From NCBI GenBank assembly GCA_036971715.1, contig JAVHJL010000012.1:1302001-1366000 (forward strand): a DNA stretch of 64,000 nt. The letters run 5' to 3'. Source of the DNA: Arthrobotrys musiformis. Taxonomy: Eukaryota > Ascomycota > Orbiliomycetes > Orbiliales > Orbiliaceae. The position numbers and the translations under genes are program-made. Position 1 is the first letter of the stretch. The number at the start of each line of letters is the position of its first letter. Below the pieces are notes generated by a model. That model saw only the letters and a program-made list of their open reading frames with translations. It was not told the DNA's origin and searched no databases. Shown here piece after piece: positions 9,974 to 20,668 of the stretch.

Positions 9974-10819
9974 ATGGAGGAGTTTATAGCGTTATGAGAG
10001 TCCCTTGCTGACGGTTGATCTTCTGAGTTGTAGGAGTATTGGGGCCTCGGGACTGGCATTGCGAGTGTTTTCAACAGAGGTAACTTCACGGAAGATGACA
10101 TACAAGACTTCGCGGATCTTATCAACCGCAAGAAAGCCATCTCGTTAAAGTTGGCTCTCGAAAAGAGAGCCAACATTAGCCTGATTCGGCACACCGCGCA
10201 TCCCGATCCAACCCTGACGGGTGCTATCCCTTGCTGGGTCCTACCAGCGCTTGCGGATCAAGATTCTTACGGTTGGAGCAAAGACAGAGAATTGCAAATT
10301 CAAGGTACTGAAAAAGATATTCTTGACGGAGAGTTCGAAGGGGGTGAGGGCGAGGGCGAGGACGAAAACCGAGGTGGGCATGAGGGAGACGGGGGGGTTG
10401 ATAAAAACGATAAGAGCGAGGGAAACCTAGGGAATAAAGGGAGTGTTAGTGAAGAAAATAATGAAGACGAAGAAGACGAAGACGAAGAAGACGAAGAAGA
10501 TGAAAATGGTGGAAATGGAAAATCCAAGGACGATGGGGAGTCTGAGGGGGATGAGGGGGAGTCTGAGGAGGAGGATAAGGAGGGGGATAAAGGCGGGGAT
10601 GGGGAGGATGCGAAAGAGGATGAAGATGGAGATGAGGGGGAGAATGAAAGGAATAAAGTTAACAAAGGGAATATGTTTAATAAATGGGGAGAGGTCCCCA
10701 TCGAGCGCCCAGCTCCTCGACGCTACAGGGGCCCTTGCCGATGGCACGGTCCTTCTTATTCGCGGTTGCACAGCGGCAATTCCCGGACCCAAAAACGCCG
10801 CGCCAGTCTCGAGTTTTGA
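9974..10819 (+). pseudogene. Acidic Glu/Asp/Gly-rich protein with in-frame stops
   Basis: One continuous frame runs from ATG 9974 to TGA 10817-10819 (about 280 codons) but is interrupted by TGA 9995, TGA 10016 and TAG 10031. The flanking residues (ESLADG, EYWGLGTGIA) read as normal coding sequence. Each stop is one C-to-T change from CGA or CAG. After a globular part of about 110 residues comes a long E/D/G/K tract (about residues 118-225) and a basic tail. Acidic tracts like this occur in nuclear chaperone-like and chromatin proteins, but I do not recognise the family. A downstream start around 10040 could still allow a truncated product. Confidence 0.6.
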
Positions 10820-11087
10820 ACTGTTCCCTCGTCGCCATACTGGGTGGACAACTAAGCTAATACTGGATATTTGTGGAGAGAGAGTGGAGAGAATGATGTA
10901 GATTGCATTCAAATAGTTTTGTTTTTTTCTAATTGATTTCAAATTGTATTTGGCTTTGAATAAATCTTAAAGAAAATAATTTTTTGTATCTTTTACTCGC
11001 TCGAGCGCTCATGATACCTTCAATTGACTCCAGGATCTAACTAGCCTCATTGGCAGGTGGCTATGGATAAAGGAAGCTCATATCTCC

Positions 11088-11508
11088 ATGGATTTTGTAT
11101 CAGATATCATAGCTTATATCGTTCTCGAGTTTCAGTCTTTTAACCTCTATTTGATTCCACACTACGTTGCTATCCATCATACATATTCTCAAATTTTCAC
11201 AAGCAAGAGGAAAGTTGGCCGACTAAGGAAAGATGAAGTTCGCTCCATCAGCGACCCATCTACCAAGGGGGGGGGGGGGGGTTGGCCGACCGAGGAAAAA
11301 TGAAGTTAGCTCCGTCGGAAACCTATTCACTAAGCGGAAAGCTGGTCGGCCGAGGAAAGATCGCCCGACCATCAACTCTAGCAATTCACCAAGCAAAAGG
11401 AAAGTCGGTCGGCCTAAAAGAGACGAGATTTGCCCAAAAATCCAACCTAGAACAACGACCCATCCTACTATATTAGTTAAGGTAGACTGGTCTCGAAGAT
11501 CTCTTTGA
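11088..11508 (+). CDS. AT-hook repeat protein with poly-G frame switch
   Basis: Four AT-hook-like cores recur about every 20-25 residues: KVGRLRK, VGRPRKNE, KAGRPRKDR and KVGRPKRDE. AT-hooks bind the minor groove of AT-rich DNA. The first core lies in the frame from ATG 11088. The other three lie in the frame that includes ATG 11233. The two frames meet in a run of 15 G (11267-11281) that replaces an expected RK segment, so tract length decides whether one protein is made. Upstream exons are possible because a TTTTCACAAG acceptor-like site precedes the repeats. The ORF ends at 11508. Confidence 0.65.
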
Positions 11509-11517
11509 AAGGATATT

Positions 11518-11572
11518 GTCATCATCATCATCATCGTGGTCGTCGTCGTCGTCGTCGTCATTGTCGTTGTCA
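11518..11572 (+). repeat. (CAT)n/(CGT)n microsatellite
   Basis: Trinucleotide run just past the AT-hook ORF; a further (GAT)n run lies at 11701-11725. Confidence 0.9.
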
Positions 11573-12017
11573 AGCTTTCTCGAGAGCGCTTCCTCTAATA
11601 TTCTCTGTACTGTTGTAAGATAGGGTCTGGTAGTATTTGTGTGGATGATTTATCAATAATAATAAATTTGGAGGATTTAGCAATTTGTGATAATATATTG
11701 GATGATGATGATGATGATGAAGATGAAGCCACAATTCCATATTGTCGCGTTAGGTTAGGGTAAGGTCTTCATCAGCCTCCTCGGATCGATTTATCACTCC
11801 CTCGACGGACTCGTGGCCGGTTTGATCAAATGGAGGCGCCCCCTCCCCATTGACGCCGCATACGTCGTTATCGGTGCCAGCTCCATTCTGGTCATTTTCA
11901 ATACCTTCGGCTTGGATATTCCCCATTTGATCAATTGATTCTCGAAAATATCTATAAATTAAACCCCCTTCGGGTCTCTACATTTTAAAAAATATCATCC
12001 GAGCATCGAATCCCAGC

Positions 12018-12752
12018 ATGCTGCTCTCCCCTCTTTTTTGCATTATATTTGGCGTTTCTATATCAGCCCAAAATAGCACAACCACATTTCAAATCACTGC
12101 GGAGTACACTCCATCTACACCTTTAACTCCTGACGATGCTACAAGCAGCAGGCGTACGGGTACGGGTGCCTTGACGGCCTCTGCCTTACCCACACCCAGC
12201 ATGTTCATTCCGGACTGGGATAACTACAAAAACTACCGAAGCTACTACGAAGACAAGGACCGCTATAAAATGGCTAGAGAGGCATCTAAAGGATTGATAT
12301 TCATCAATCACATGTACCAGTCCGGATATGAATTCTCATTTGCTGCAGCCGTTTTCATTTCCAGAAAGCTTTGGGATATAGAATCGTTGTACGAAAACTC
12401 GGCCAACTTGAACGTCCCATTGTGCCAGGTGCCACCATACCGGGACCCTCGGGATGAACCTCTTATATTCTATGATGAAAATTTCAAGTTAGGCATTAGG
12501 TTGAATAACATCGGTTCTATAAGTTGGATCCCTATATATCCCCTTATTATAGAAACTGTAGCGGTATGGGCTACAGCTGTGAATAATAGTGTTGCCTTCC
12601 GGGGGCCGGAGTTATCGGCAGATCAGGACCAGGATCGTCGCAGGAGTTGGACCGTGCTTGGCCAAGTATTTTTTAGTTCTTATCCTGAACATTTAATATT
12701 GATAACGCTAGATTCTAACGCTGGTATACAAACTTCATGGCCCTCGCCTTAA
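12018..12752 (+). CDS. Predicted secreted protein of unknown function
   Basis: An intact 244-aa ORF from ATG 12018. The first 18 residues (MLLSPLFCIIFGVSISAQ) form a classic signal peptide with probable cleavage after SAQ or nearby. A Thr/Ser-rich linker (about 20-65) follows, then a compact domain rich in Trp, Tyr and Asp with PDWDNYKNYRSYYEDKDRY and a single Cys in the mature part. No transmembrane helix follows the signal, so export to wall or medium is likely. I do not recognise the domain. It has none of the stop or frame lesions common nearby. A candidate secreted or effector-like protein by inference only. Confidence 0.7.
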   Translation: MLLSPLFCIIFGVSISAQNSTTTFQITAEYTPSTPLTPDDATSSRRTGTGALTASALPTPSMFIPDWDNYKNYRSYYEDKDRYKMAREASKGLIFINHMYQSGYEFSFAAAVFISRKLWDIESLYENSANLNVPLCQVPPYRDPRDEPLIFYDENFKLGIRLNNIGSISWIPIYPLIIETVAVWATAVNNSVAFRGPELSADQDQDRRRSWTVLGQVFFSSYPEHLILITLDSNAGIQTSWPSP

Positions 12753-13049
12753 AACATGGTATATTTAACTGTTCTGTCTGTTTTTCTCCCTTTTCTTTTT
12801 CCCCCACCCCATCCGAGTCCCTCTAAACTACACTTTGACAACCGGCCACGCATCGCAGCGTCACGTTAAGCAAACGTGTCGACATCCTAAATTCTACATC
12901 CACCCATCACAAAATTAGGGAAATACTATTTCCATGGAAATTATAAGAAAACTTTTTGCGGGAAGAGGTATCTCTATAAAATGAACTCGCTAATTTTATT
13001 AGCTTTGTATATTGTATTAAAATCTATAAATTTATAAAATTTTATATAT

Positions 13050-13140
13050 TTTGTAAGAAGCAAGCCCGGCAGAAAGAACTCCAAGCAATACTGTGGTTGG
13101 AAGAAAAACCACACGACGCAACACAACCTGCGCCCAACTG
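13050..13140 (+). repeat. Internally deleted copy of the 42919-43062 repeat
   Basis: AAGAACTCCAAG is joined directly to CAATACTGTGGTTGGAAG and on through CACACGACGCAACACAACC. In the copy at 42919-43062 the same flanks are separated by about 60 bp. This one is a deletion derivative of a dispersed sequence that codes for a short peptide. Confidence 0.75.
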
Positions 13141-13534
13141 AAATGGCCCATCACGATTTTTCTTAGGTACACATCCAGAAACGGAATTTGGTTGCCATCC
13201 TTGAAAGTGTGACTCAAGGATGCCCCTTTAAGGCCATTGAACACTTCTATATTATAATCTAGCCATATGGCAAAAACTTTTCTTAAGTTTGAATGACTTG
13301 GGTACGAATTCTCGCCATTAGCCCTCCAAATTGGAAAGCCCGGCTATACCTTTCAACTTCATTTGGGCTTAGTCTTTCTAATAAGTAGAACTCGCGGGCA
13401 TAGTTGGCAAGGCTAAGTTCCTCCTCGTAGTCCTCAAAACGAAAATCAGGAAACTTGATATTTTCCGACGATGCTATGATCTCCCGTATTAACTAGTTTT
13501 ATCAGCGTCCGGAATCTCCCCACGCGCGTCTCTC

Positions 13535-14880
13535 GCAATAGCATAACTGATAACCCAGGATCTGCTTTTTAAAATTGCCTCTTTTAATCATCTGCTCTAA
13601 AAACTCCACCCATGAAATCGCTTCTTCTTTAAAAAGACTTTCTTTAACACAGGTTTAAAGCTTCTGCAAGGTATCAAAGCTGTATTGCTAAATAGCCATC
13701 TCTAAAATAACAATCACACATGTCATTAAGCCCTTGATTCCCTTGGGCATGTAATTGAAGCTTTCGTGATAGCTTAGTGTTGTATTCGCGCCAAGTAAAA
13801 GCGGTTGGTTTCTGGTATTATCATATTAGTGGCACCAGCTTGTTCGGCGCAGCAGAAAACCATATTGACTTGAATTCTACCTTGAAGCTTTGAGGGAAGC
13901 AGCCCGGAGTGGTGTTCGCCCCATGAATAAGAATCCGTCGCCGCTTCGACTGTAGCTAGCGCTGTTCGATATCGGAATAGAGCAGCATCGAAAGCCCTAC
14001 GTCTTAAAAGATCATTTCCTGCATTGAATAGCTGAGCCCCCCTTGCCAAGAGCTCGAGTAGTTGGCTAATCGGCGAAGATATTCCAGCTTTGTTGATTTC
14101 GCATTCGCTCGAGGTTGAGGGGCTTTCTCCCGTTTCCCATTGGACAGTAACAATATCGTCGTGCCTTGGGATAGCAGAAAGAATGATCAGGAACTCTTTA
14201 TGGTAGTCGGCGAGATTATCGGGTGGGCAATCGATGTTGTATTTAAAACGGTAATGGAACTTCTGCTGGGTCTTAAGACCGGCCTTTTTGCCTAGGTCAA
14301 TGAGATCACTACATCTGCCTATGAGAACCACCAGTAATTTTTAGCTTTGGTATAAATTTGAATTTAGGGTTGTTAGTGATACAAACTCCGCATTGTCGCT
14401 AGCTTGGTAGCTATAAGCCTAATGCTATCCATCCCAACTACAATGAACGTGTGTCGCTGTCCTTTGCAAGTGTGGTGGTCACTGTGCCCAAAATTATGTG
14501 CCTTAATCTCTATATAAAGGGATGCATACTGCAACAGAAGTATTGGCATCTGTGAGGTTCTGGTGCAGTAAGCAGGGAAATGATGGTATCTGCATCCACA
14601 CTCTCCTTTTAGTCTCTCCGGTTAGCAGAATATAGCCAAAGTCCAATACTTTCAAGATAAAAATGAAATCGAGGGCTGCATTAACCAACTAAAGACCTGT
14701 AGAGCTTTATGGCAAATCTCCCCATTAATAGATAAAACACTTGCAGTGTATGGCTGACGACGAATTTTATTGCAGGTATTGATGCAAGGCTTAAAGATAT
14801 CGTGGAATAGCATTAAATAGTCATATATCTTATATCGTAATTCTGGTAGCAGATCCAAGAAATAGGGTGACGATCCTGTA
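13535..14880 (-). pseudogene. F-box-like (2EXR-type) protein, decayed
   Basis: The 5' part reads DLLPELRYKIYDYLMLF and VLSINGEICHKALQVF. This is the LPxELRxKIYxxLL...xxNxxIxxEAL pattern of fungal F-box-like 2EXR domains. Downstream frames (14331-13774) give LIDLGKKAGLKTQQKF and a helical, possibly TPR-like LLRRRAFDAALFRYRTAL segment. Then come frames to about 13535 with SWVEFLEQMIKRGNF. The pieces change frame several times, and TAG 13688-13690 and TAA 13655-13657 interrupt one stretch, both in contexts expecting Gln. Some frame changes may be introns, but I could not place them. Likely a dead member of an expanded family. Confidence 0.5.
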
Positions 14881-14989
14881 GTATTTGGTATTTGAATTAC
14901 TAGTGATAGAGTGAGGGATGGTAGATGTTAAGCTTTATGATATATCAGCAAGTAATTCTAAACCTAGTAAGTAAATACTTACATGGTGA

Positions 14990-15460
14990 TATCACTTTAT
15001 AGTAGGACGCCCTGAGTTGAAAGTAAGCTCCTAGAGTTGAAACTAATGTAGTTGAATCTAAGGGTAACAGCCTCGCGGCTTTGTGGAGGAGGTTAGTTGC
15101 TATATCTCGCTGGTAGTAGAACCACTTCCAGTTGCCCTTTGCGACGTCTGGGTACGAGACCAAACCACTTCTATAATTGCTAAGCTTTAGCGCTATAATA
15201 TCTCAATCGTGGACAATAAGAATAAAGAATATTTACCTTATGTAGAGCCGTTCGATCCATCCCATATATGTTCACAGAGACTTCCAGGTTTAACTTTAAC
15301 TCTCCGTTGCCAGAGCTGACACGAAGGAACTGGTGAAAACTGTAAGGGGGGCCAAAGGCCGCGTCATAGTCGTCCGGCCGCGACCACAAACTCATAACTC
15401 TAACAGTAGAGCAAAATTCCTCAAAATCTTTGTAGACATCCTGTTGGAGGTTTCAATAGT
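14990..15460 (-). pseudogene. Fragment of a second gene, related architecture
   Basis: Coding-like sequence in two pieces, RVMSLWSRPDDYDAAFG... and SYPDVAKGNWKWFYYQRD.... They are separated by a clean 57-bp GT-AG intron (15180-15236). The second piece ends LLHKAARLLPLDSTT. No start or N-terminal domain is found. It lies just upstream of and on the same strand as the F-box-like relic and may be the tail of another family member. Function unknown. Confidence 0.45.
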
Positions 15461-15539
15461 CTCGGCTACCATACCGAAAGACATGAACAAGCCTATAAAA
15501 TTTGCTTTTGATATCTCTGAAAAATGATGCTGTGATTGT

Positions 15540-16310
15540 AATAGCAATCTGTGATCTCTAGTTCTTCGTTAATGGCTGGCCAAAAGATAGCACAGACTAG
15601 ATATGTTTGCTAAGTCCAGATGGGATTGGATTATGTAGAAGTAACCGAAGGGTCTACAAATAGATAAGTATGGAACTGATTGTATGTAGGTCTGTATCTG
15701 TAGAGTTGATGATCTTGAGATGGTTCGTAACCTGAGATCCCAACACATCGTACCCCCTATTTATAGAGTGGTACGGATAAACCCGGCATGGAGCCTGTTA
15801 TGTAGTCACAACAAACGGGGAGAGCCCAGAAATTGGGCTCAGTTTAGTGCCCAAAGCCCATGTCAAGGCCTAACTACTGCCAGCGCTGCGTGCAGGTGCT
15901 GGATAGTACATGTTTCTGCACAGTAAACGAGTGTGGTAAAGTATCCTTTCTGGGAGTTGTTGAGACCTTGGGACTATTTAAGACGTATTTAGATGGGATT
16001 GGTGGGAGAGGTCTGTTTGGTGGTGGACCCGGGCTTGGTAGGATGCATTTGGTATTCAAGTTACTGCCGTAGGATAGTGCGGAAGAATTAGTGGCCATTA
16101 TGAAGTGACTCCGGCAATTGGTTCTGGGAAATATGTATGTATGGTGAGAAGGCGCTCTTAAACCAAAGATGCCTATTTGAATTTCAATAGAATTTGGAAT
16201 AGATGGGAGGGGGAGGATGGATTTATAGTTTCAGTGGGCTTAACCCAAATCAGGCCCAAAGCTTAACAAAACCCCGGTGAGGTTTCATGCCACGTGGAAA
16301 AATAATAATT
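15540..16310. other. Gene-free interval with degenerate GGGCTC words
   Basis: 15800-15865 and 16230-16262 carry GAGCCCAG/TGGGCTCA and TGGGCTTAACCC strings like worn ends of the GGGCTC repeat family. No gene is supported. Confidence 0.45.
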
Positions 16311-16311
16311 T

Positions 16312-16362
16312 TCAATGTTTCTAGAAGGTTCCATTGAACCTACGCTCCTACCTACGCTCTTA
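16312..16362 (+). mobile_element. LTR-like fragment (copia-associated), copy 2
   Basis: TTTCTAGAAGGTTCCATTGA followed by ACCTACGCTCCTACCTACGC matches the fragments at 6440-6490 and 40313-40350. Confidence 0.55.
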
Positions 16363-16513
16363 TCAAAAAAAGATAATTTTTTGTTGTGGTTTTTTGCGGA
16401 CAGGGCTGAGTGCTTTGTGTTGTCTGGTTCCAACGAGACCACACTGGATCATGTTACTCGACCCCCATACTGGTGTAAAGGTTTAAAGATTTCTGGCAAC
16501 GATAGAATTTCAA

Positions 16514-17086
16514 TTACTGTTCCTCATGCCCCTCAGTGATCGGAGCTGTAGTAGGGTATATTGGGAAGAGTTTCCGAATCGTGAAAGTAGAAATATCGTC
16601 TATCGAAAAGTCGCGAGACGGTATCCTGAGTCGCTTCATTCTGGTAGGAGGTTTGCAAGATTTTAGGCAGACTGGTGTGAGAGCGCCCGAAGCTCGCGGG
16701 GTAGGAGTCAAGAAATTGCATGAACTCGAACAAGGAATGCAATCGCGGGAAAATTGCAGGTTTTTGTTGCTGTTATTGTTTCTACAGCTGGCGTTTATGT
16801 TGAGTCGTGGGCTACGGCATGTGCACACCATGGTCTCTGATCCTGATGGTGTTTCGCGGGATAAGATTTCGAAAGTTGCTGACGTAGATGTTCTCATGGT
16901 GGCAGGTGTCTCCAGGAATTCCTGATATGCGGGGGGCTGAGTCAATGAAAGTCCTGGACTGCCGGTGAGAGTTGCTGACTTCAACGCTGCGGAGTTTGGT
17001 ATCAGGAGTTCTGATGGGAAGGATGGATTATCTCGAACCTGGGAGGGGAGGGGGGAAGCTACGTAAGGCGCCGGGTTTGGAGACAT
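16514..17086 (-). CDS. Hypothetical Ser/Pro/Thr-rich protein
   Basis: A 190-aa ORF with an ATG start. Composition is Ser, Pro and Thr rich with ten Cys/Arg-rich residues in the middle; there are no recognisable motifs, signal peptide or membrane segment. The opposite strand is also open for 129 codons (16536-16925), so orientation is uncertain. It lies between an LTR scrap and a large satellite array, so it may be repeat-derived. Confidence 0.3.
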   Translation of the reverse strand: MSPNPAPYVASPLPSQVRDNPSFPSELLIPNSAALKSATLTGSPGLSLTQPPAYQEFLETPATMRTSTSATFEILSRETPSGSETMVCTCRSPRLNINASCRNNNSNKNLQFSRDCIPCSSSCNFLTPTPRASGALTPVCLKSCKPPTRMKRLRIPSRDFSIDDISTFTIRKLFPIYPTTAPITEGHEEQ

Positions 17087-17249
17087 CGTGCTGATCTTAG
17101 CTTAGACGGACCTCAAAAAGTAGTTCTCGTCGTAACCTATGCCAGTGGCAGGCCACGCGATAAGAACAGTGCGACTTTTATTTTGACTCATTGTTGAGCG
17201 TATTAGGCTACTACTACTATCAACTGATTTTTTCTTTTTGCTGTGAAGT

Positions 17250-17790
17250 TTATAATTGCTATAATTGTTATAATTGCTATAATTGTTATAATTGTTATAA
17301 TTGCTATAATTGTTATAATTGCTATAATTGTTATAATTGCTATAATTGTTATAATTGCTATAATTGTTATAATTGTTATAATTGCTATAATTGTTATAAT
17401 TGCTATAATTGTTATAATTGCTATAATTGTTATAATTGTTATAATTGCTATAATTGTTATAATTGCTATAATTGTTATAATTGTTATAATTGTTATAATT
17501 GTTATAATTGTTATAATTGGTATAATTGTTATAATTGTTATAATTGCTATAATTGTTATAATTGTATAATTGTTATAATTGTTATAATTGCTATAATTGT
17601 TATAATTGCTATAATTGTTATAATTGTTATAATTGTTATAATTGTTATAATTGTTATAATTGTTATAATTGTTATAATTGTTATAATTGTTATAATTGTT
17701 ATAATTGTTATAATTGTTATAATTGTTATAATTGTTATAATTGTTATAATTGTTATAATTGTTATAATTGTTATAATTGTTATAATTGTA
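17250..17790 (-). repeat. 9-bp satellite array 3, the longest (about 60 units)
   Basis: Units run in the opposite orientation (ATAATTGTT). The left half mixes ATAATTGCT and ATAATTGTT in short blocks; the right half is almost pure. One unit near 17561 is shortened and one near 17520 has GG, dividing the array into sub-blocks. Confidence 0.98.
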
Positions 17791-18078
17791 TAGTCCGCCA
17801 CCACATCCACAGGACTCTTATTACGAGCGAGCACTTGCTAGCCGTGAGAAGGTTTTGGGCAAAGATCACACAGCAAAAAAAAGATACATCTGTTTTTACA
17901 AAATAAATATATTAATTGCTCCGAAGCTCGATTTGCCGCCGGTGCGCCGTTGAGGGCCAAAAAATCCAGGCCTTGGGTTTCTTTTGATGTGTCGAGTCTC
18001 GTGCGCAATGTTATCTATGTTCTCCGCATATACTCAGCGTTCATGTAGATAAGTATCGAGCATAGGTGTGTAGGGATT

Positions 18079-19020
18079 TCAGCTGTGAGAACAATATCTT
18101 ACTGTATTGATACTTACTCGTGTGCTGTATCTGCCTCGATGTCTCTTGTAATCATGCACTGTCAATGGTAAATCGTTAGACAATTGAACGTCAGCGTCTG
18201 TATAAGGGGAGCGGGTCGTTCCACTACTGCCAGTCGTTCGTGAGGCTGTTTTGGACTTAGACGACCTTGAAGTCTTTTCATGTAGGCTTCTCCCGGAATC
18301 GGTCGCATTCAACAAAGCCGATTTGTATCGTTCCAAGGAACCGCTTTCGTGGGCGAAAACAACCGCATTCTGCAGTTCCGGTGCGTTCTGCAAGCCACGG
18401 TGTATCGATTCCATCTGTTCTTGTTCGTTTGTGATACCGGCCATTCGGAGCAGCTTCAGCTTTCGATTAACGAATTCCATTGGAGTCTCCCCACGGGGAT
18501 TATTGCCAGGGGTGCTACCGCTACCTCCTCCAGGAAGTCCTACTAAACCAAAAGCTGTTTTTGATATTGCGTATATATTATTATTTGTAAGGGTTGTATC
18601 ACTATCCGTCTCTTCGAGACCAAAGTAGTGAAGGTAGTCGCTTAGGGAGAATTCGTCTCTTTGGAACCTAACCTGAACTTGGAATTGTGTGGGAGTCTCG
18701 GTAGGAGCTGGTGCGGTTACTGGGACTAAGGGGCTCCAGTAATAGTGCTCCTGATGGGTGAAGTTGTCGTAGTTGTTATAGACGTGTTCTTGATCTCCCG
18801 GGGTGTTCTCAAGTGTAGTTAGAGGGGAGATTTCGTTCAGTCTAGGGCGTGACGGTGATGGAGTGAGTATTGTGATAGTAGGTGCGTGAAAGGGTGACCG
18901 TGGTGTAGCTGGTCGTGGTTGTTGTGGTTGAGTTCCAATTGATTCGAAACCGGTCTTCCCTCTAAGGAGGACGTCGGTTGCTTGATATAGGCCTTGGAGA
19001 ATGGCCCAAAGGTCGAGGCC
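18079..19020 (-). CDS. Gag-like ORF of a retroelement
   Basis: Open for over 300 codons on the minus strand. The N-terminal half is Pro/Thr/Ser-rich. The central segment GETPMEFVNRKLKLLRMAGI... followed by a helical IHRGLQNAPELQNAVV resembles the helical core of Ty3/gypsy-type Gag. The C-terminal part is Ser/Arg/Lys-rich (SRSSKSKTASR), as in nucleic-acid-binding tails. It ends at TGA 18079-18081. No ATG is found near the 5' end, so an upstream exon or truncation by the copia relic starting near 19010 is likely. No protease or polymerase follows. The assignment rests on pattern only. Confidence 0.45.
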   Translation of the reverse strand, partial: GLDLWAILQGLYQATDVLLRGKTGFESIGTQPQQPRPATPRSPFHAPTITILTPSPSRPRLNEISPLTTLENTPGDQEHVYNNYDNFTHQEHYYWSPLVPVTAPAPTETPTQFQVQVRFQRDEFSLSDYLHYFGLEETDSDTTLTNNNIYAISKTAFGLVGLPGGGSGSTPGNNPRGETPMEFVNRKLKLLRMAGITNEQEQMESIHRGLQNAPELQNAVVFAHESGSLERYKSALLNATDSGRSLHEKTSRSSKSKTASRTTGSSGTTRSPYTDADVQLSNDLPLTVHDYKRHRGRYSTRVSINTVRYCSHS

Positions 19021-19109
19021 TAGCCCACTATTGCACGATATATAAAATATTAACACAAAATCAACACTATATACTTTCTCACCATAACCGAGAACTCCAA
19101 TCGAAAAAG

Positions 19110-20242
19110 ATGTCAAAAGTCAATCAATCAGACTCGCAAACGAACATTATGTACGGTAAAATCTACCAGCATAACAAGTACGGCACCTGCGTTCATCTGA
19201 ACGAAACCAACTATCTAAGTTGGAAACCTCAAATGATAAGGATGCTTAAGGCAGCCAACCTGTACGGCCTGGTGACTCTCAATCCGAGCGAACTAGAGCC
19301 ACAGGCTACTATCACTACGTTCAAACCAGCCTATGTCGAGGAGCCAGCTCGCGCAGTGACACGCGCCAACGCTCCACCTGAACCTTTCGCTGTTAATGAC
19401 ATCGGAGACGTGGTTCACGGTGCTGTGGTTAGGGTTGACACCGAACGTAGAAATCGTTTAGAAGAACCCAATCCCAAAGCACCAAATCTGGAAGAAGCGC
19501 GCAGGAGAAGCCTACATGCGCAACGGCGCCTGCCATATGGGAGGCTATCCAGAACACCTACGGACCGAGTGCCAATCACGGTATAGCCAGCAACCTATAC
19601 TTTCAATTCAACAACTTGCAAATGGAAAAGGAGGACAGTATACAGCAGTGGATAGGTCGTCTTAGAACCATACAAGAACAATTGGAAGGTACACCGTATA
19701 CTATCAACGATAAAATCTTCAGAGACAAACTGTTGCACGGAACGCAAACCAAATACGAAATAACTACCAAGCCCATCTGGACTCAACTAGTAAGACAACC
19801 AGAGACCGAAACCCAAGATATCATAGATCAACTACTCCAAGTGGACACACGCCTGCACCCAAACAGTAATCTCTCAAACACACTAGCGAACACAGCTGTC
19901 TCTGAAGCCAATCTCACTCTAACCGGCCACCGTCCTACCCAAACTCATTCAGAGGTAGAAGACGTGGAAGAGGATTCAGAGGTAGAGGCAGAAGCAGAGG
20001 CAGAGGGGGCAGAGGTCATAGCAACCAATCTCACCGAACACAATACAACCTAAGACAGAAAGCCGAACGCATATCGCAAGGAATGAGGAACAGCTACTCT
20101 GACCGAAAGCCAGGAAACACAGCTCTAGGTCAGGAAGGGTACATAACGATAACGGGAAAAACGCCACAAATCCTGGATCCAGAAGGTAATTTAGTAGGAG
20201 AAACGACGACAGTAGCGGTGGAGTCCAAGCCCTTCAGGCTGT
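19110..20242 (+). pseudogene. Copia-type Gag relic without pol
   Basis: The frame from ATG 19110 contains LNETNYLSWKPQMIRMLKA, the N-terminal Gag signature of Ty1/copia elements. After a frame change near 19530, IWEAIQNTYG and IQQWIGRLRTIQEQLEG follow, the classic central Gag block. A further frame change near 19960 leads into an Arg/Gly-rich RGRGRSRGRGGRG tail that ends at TAA 20240-20242. No zinc knuckle, protease, integrase or reverse transcriptase follows. TATATAAAATATTAACAC upstream (19039) looks LTR-like. It is either a gag-only non-autonomous element or a truncated one; the frame changes indicate it is inactive. Confidence 0.8.
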
Positions 20243-20401
20243 AACCCCTGAAGAAACAATTATATAAATAGATGTACCGAATCTCCATAATGGGGGGAAA
20301 TTTTAATATTTATACATAAATTTATTAAGTTTCTAATAATATTACCTAAACTAAAATATTTATACTACAACTTGAAATTCTGGCCTGGAAGCCGGGGTCA
20401 G

Positions 20402-20474
20402 ATGGGCTGTCTGTGCGGTGGCTGAAAAGCCCGCCAAGAGCCCAGAATCGAGCTTAATGTCATGCCCTAATAAT
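20402..20474 (-). repeat. GGGCTC-family terminus and left inverted repeat
   Basis: 20402-20422 (ATGGGCTGTCTGTGCGGTGG plus C) is the exact reverse complement of 21543-21563. It extends to 26 bp with one mismatch. It continues into AAGCCCGCCAAGAGCCC and CATGCCCTA, the terminus also seen, more or less intact, at 21831, 51637, 59456 and 61567. Confidence 0.8.
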
Positions 20475-20668
20475 AATATTATCAATATTTATTCTACTAT
20501 TTTATTTTATTTTCATCCCGCCGGGCCCGCAAAAGAATTTTATATCTATTAAAAATTACCCTCTCCATTATTTCATTATAGTTTTTTGCTTTATTGCCTG
20601 ATGTAAATAGTATTTTAATACTTGAATACTCTCTAAAAGTCCTGAGGCCACTAAGGTTTTCATTCAAC

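Noticed and set aside
10300..10701. Minus-strand Ser/Pro-rich ORF opposite the acidic protein
   Set aside because: Mirror of the GAG/GAC-rich acidic tract; no other coding evidence.
20594..20668. Longer N-terminus for the two-exon gene
   Set aside because: The extension begins at TTG; the first ATG (20669) with the 54-bp intron gives an exact frame.
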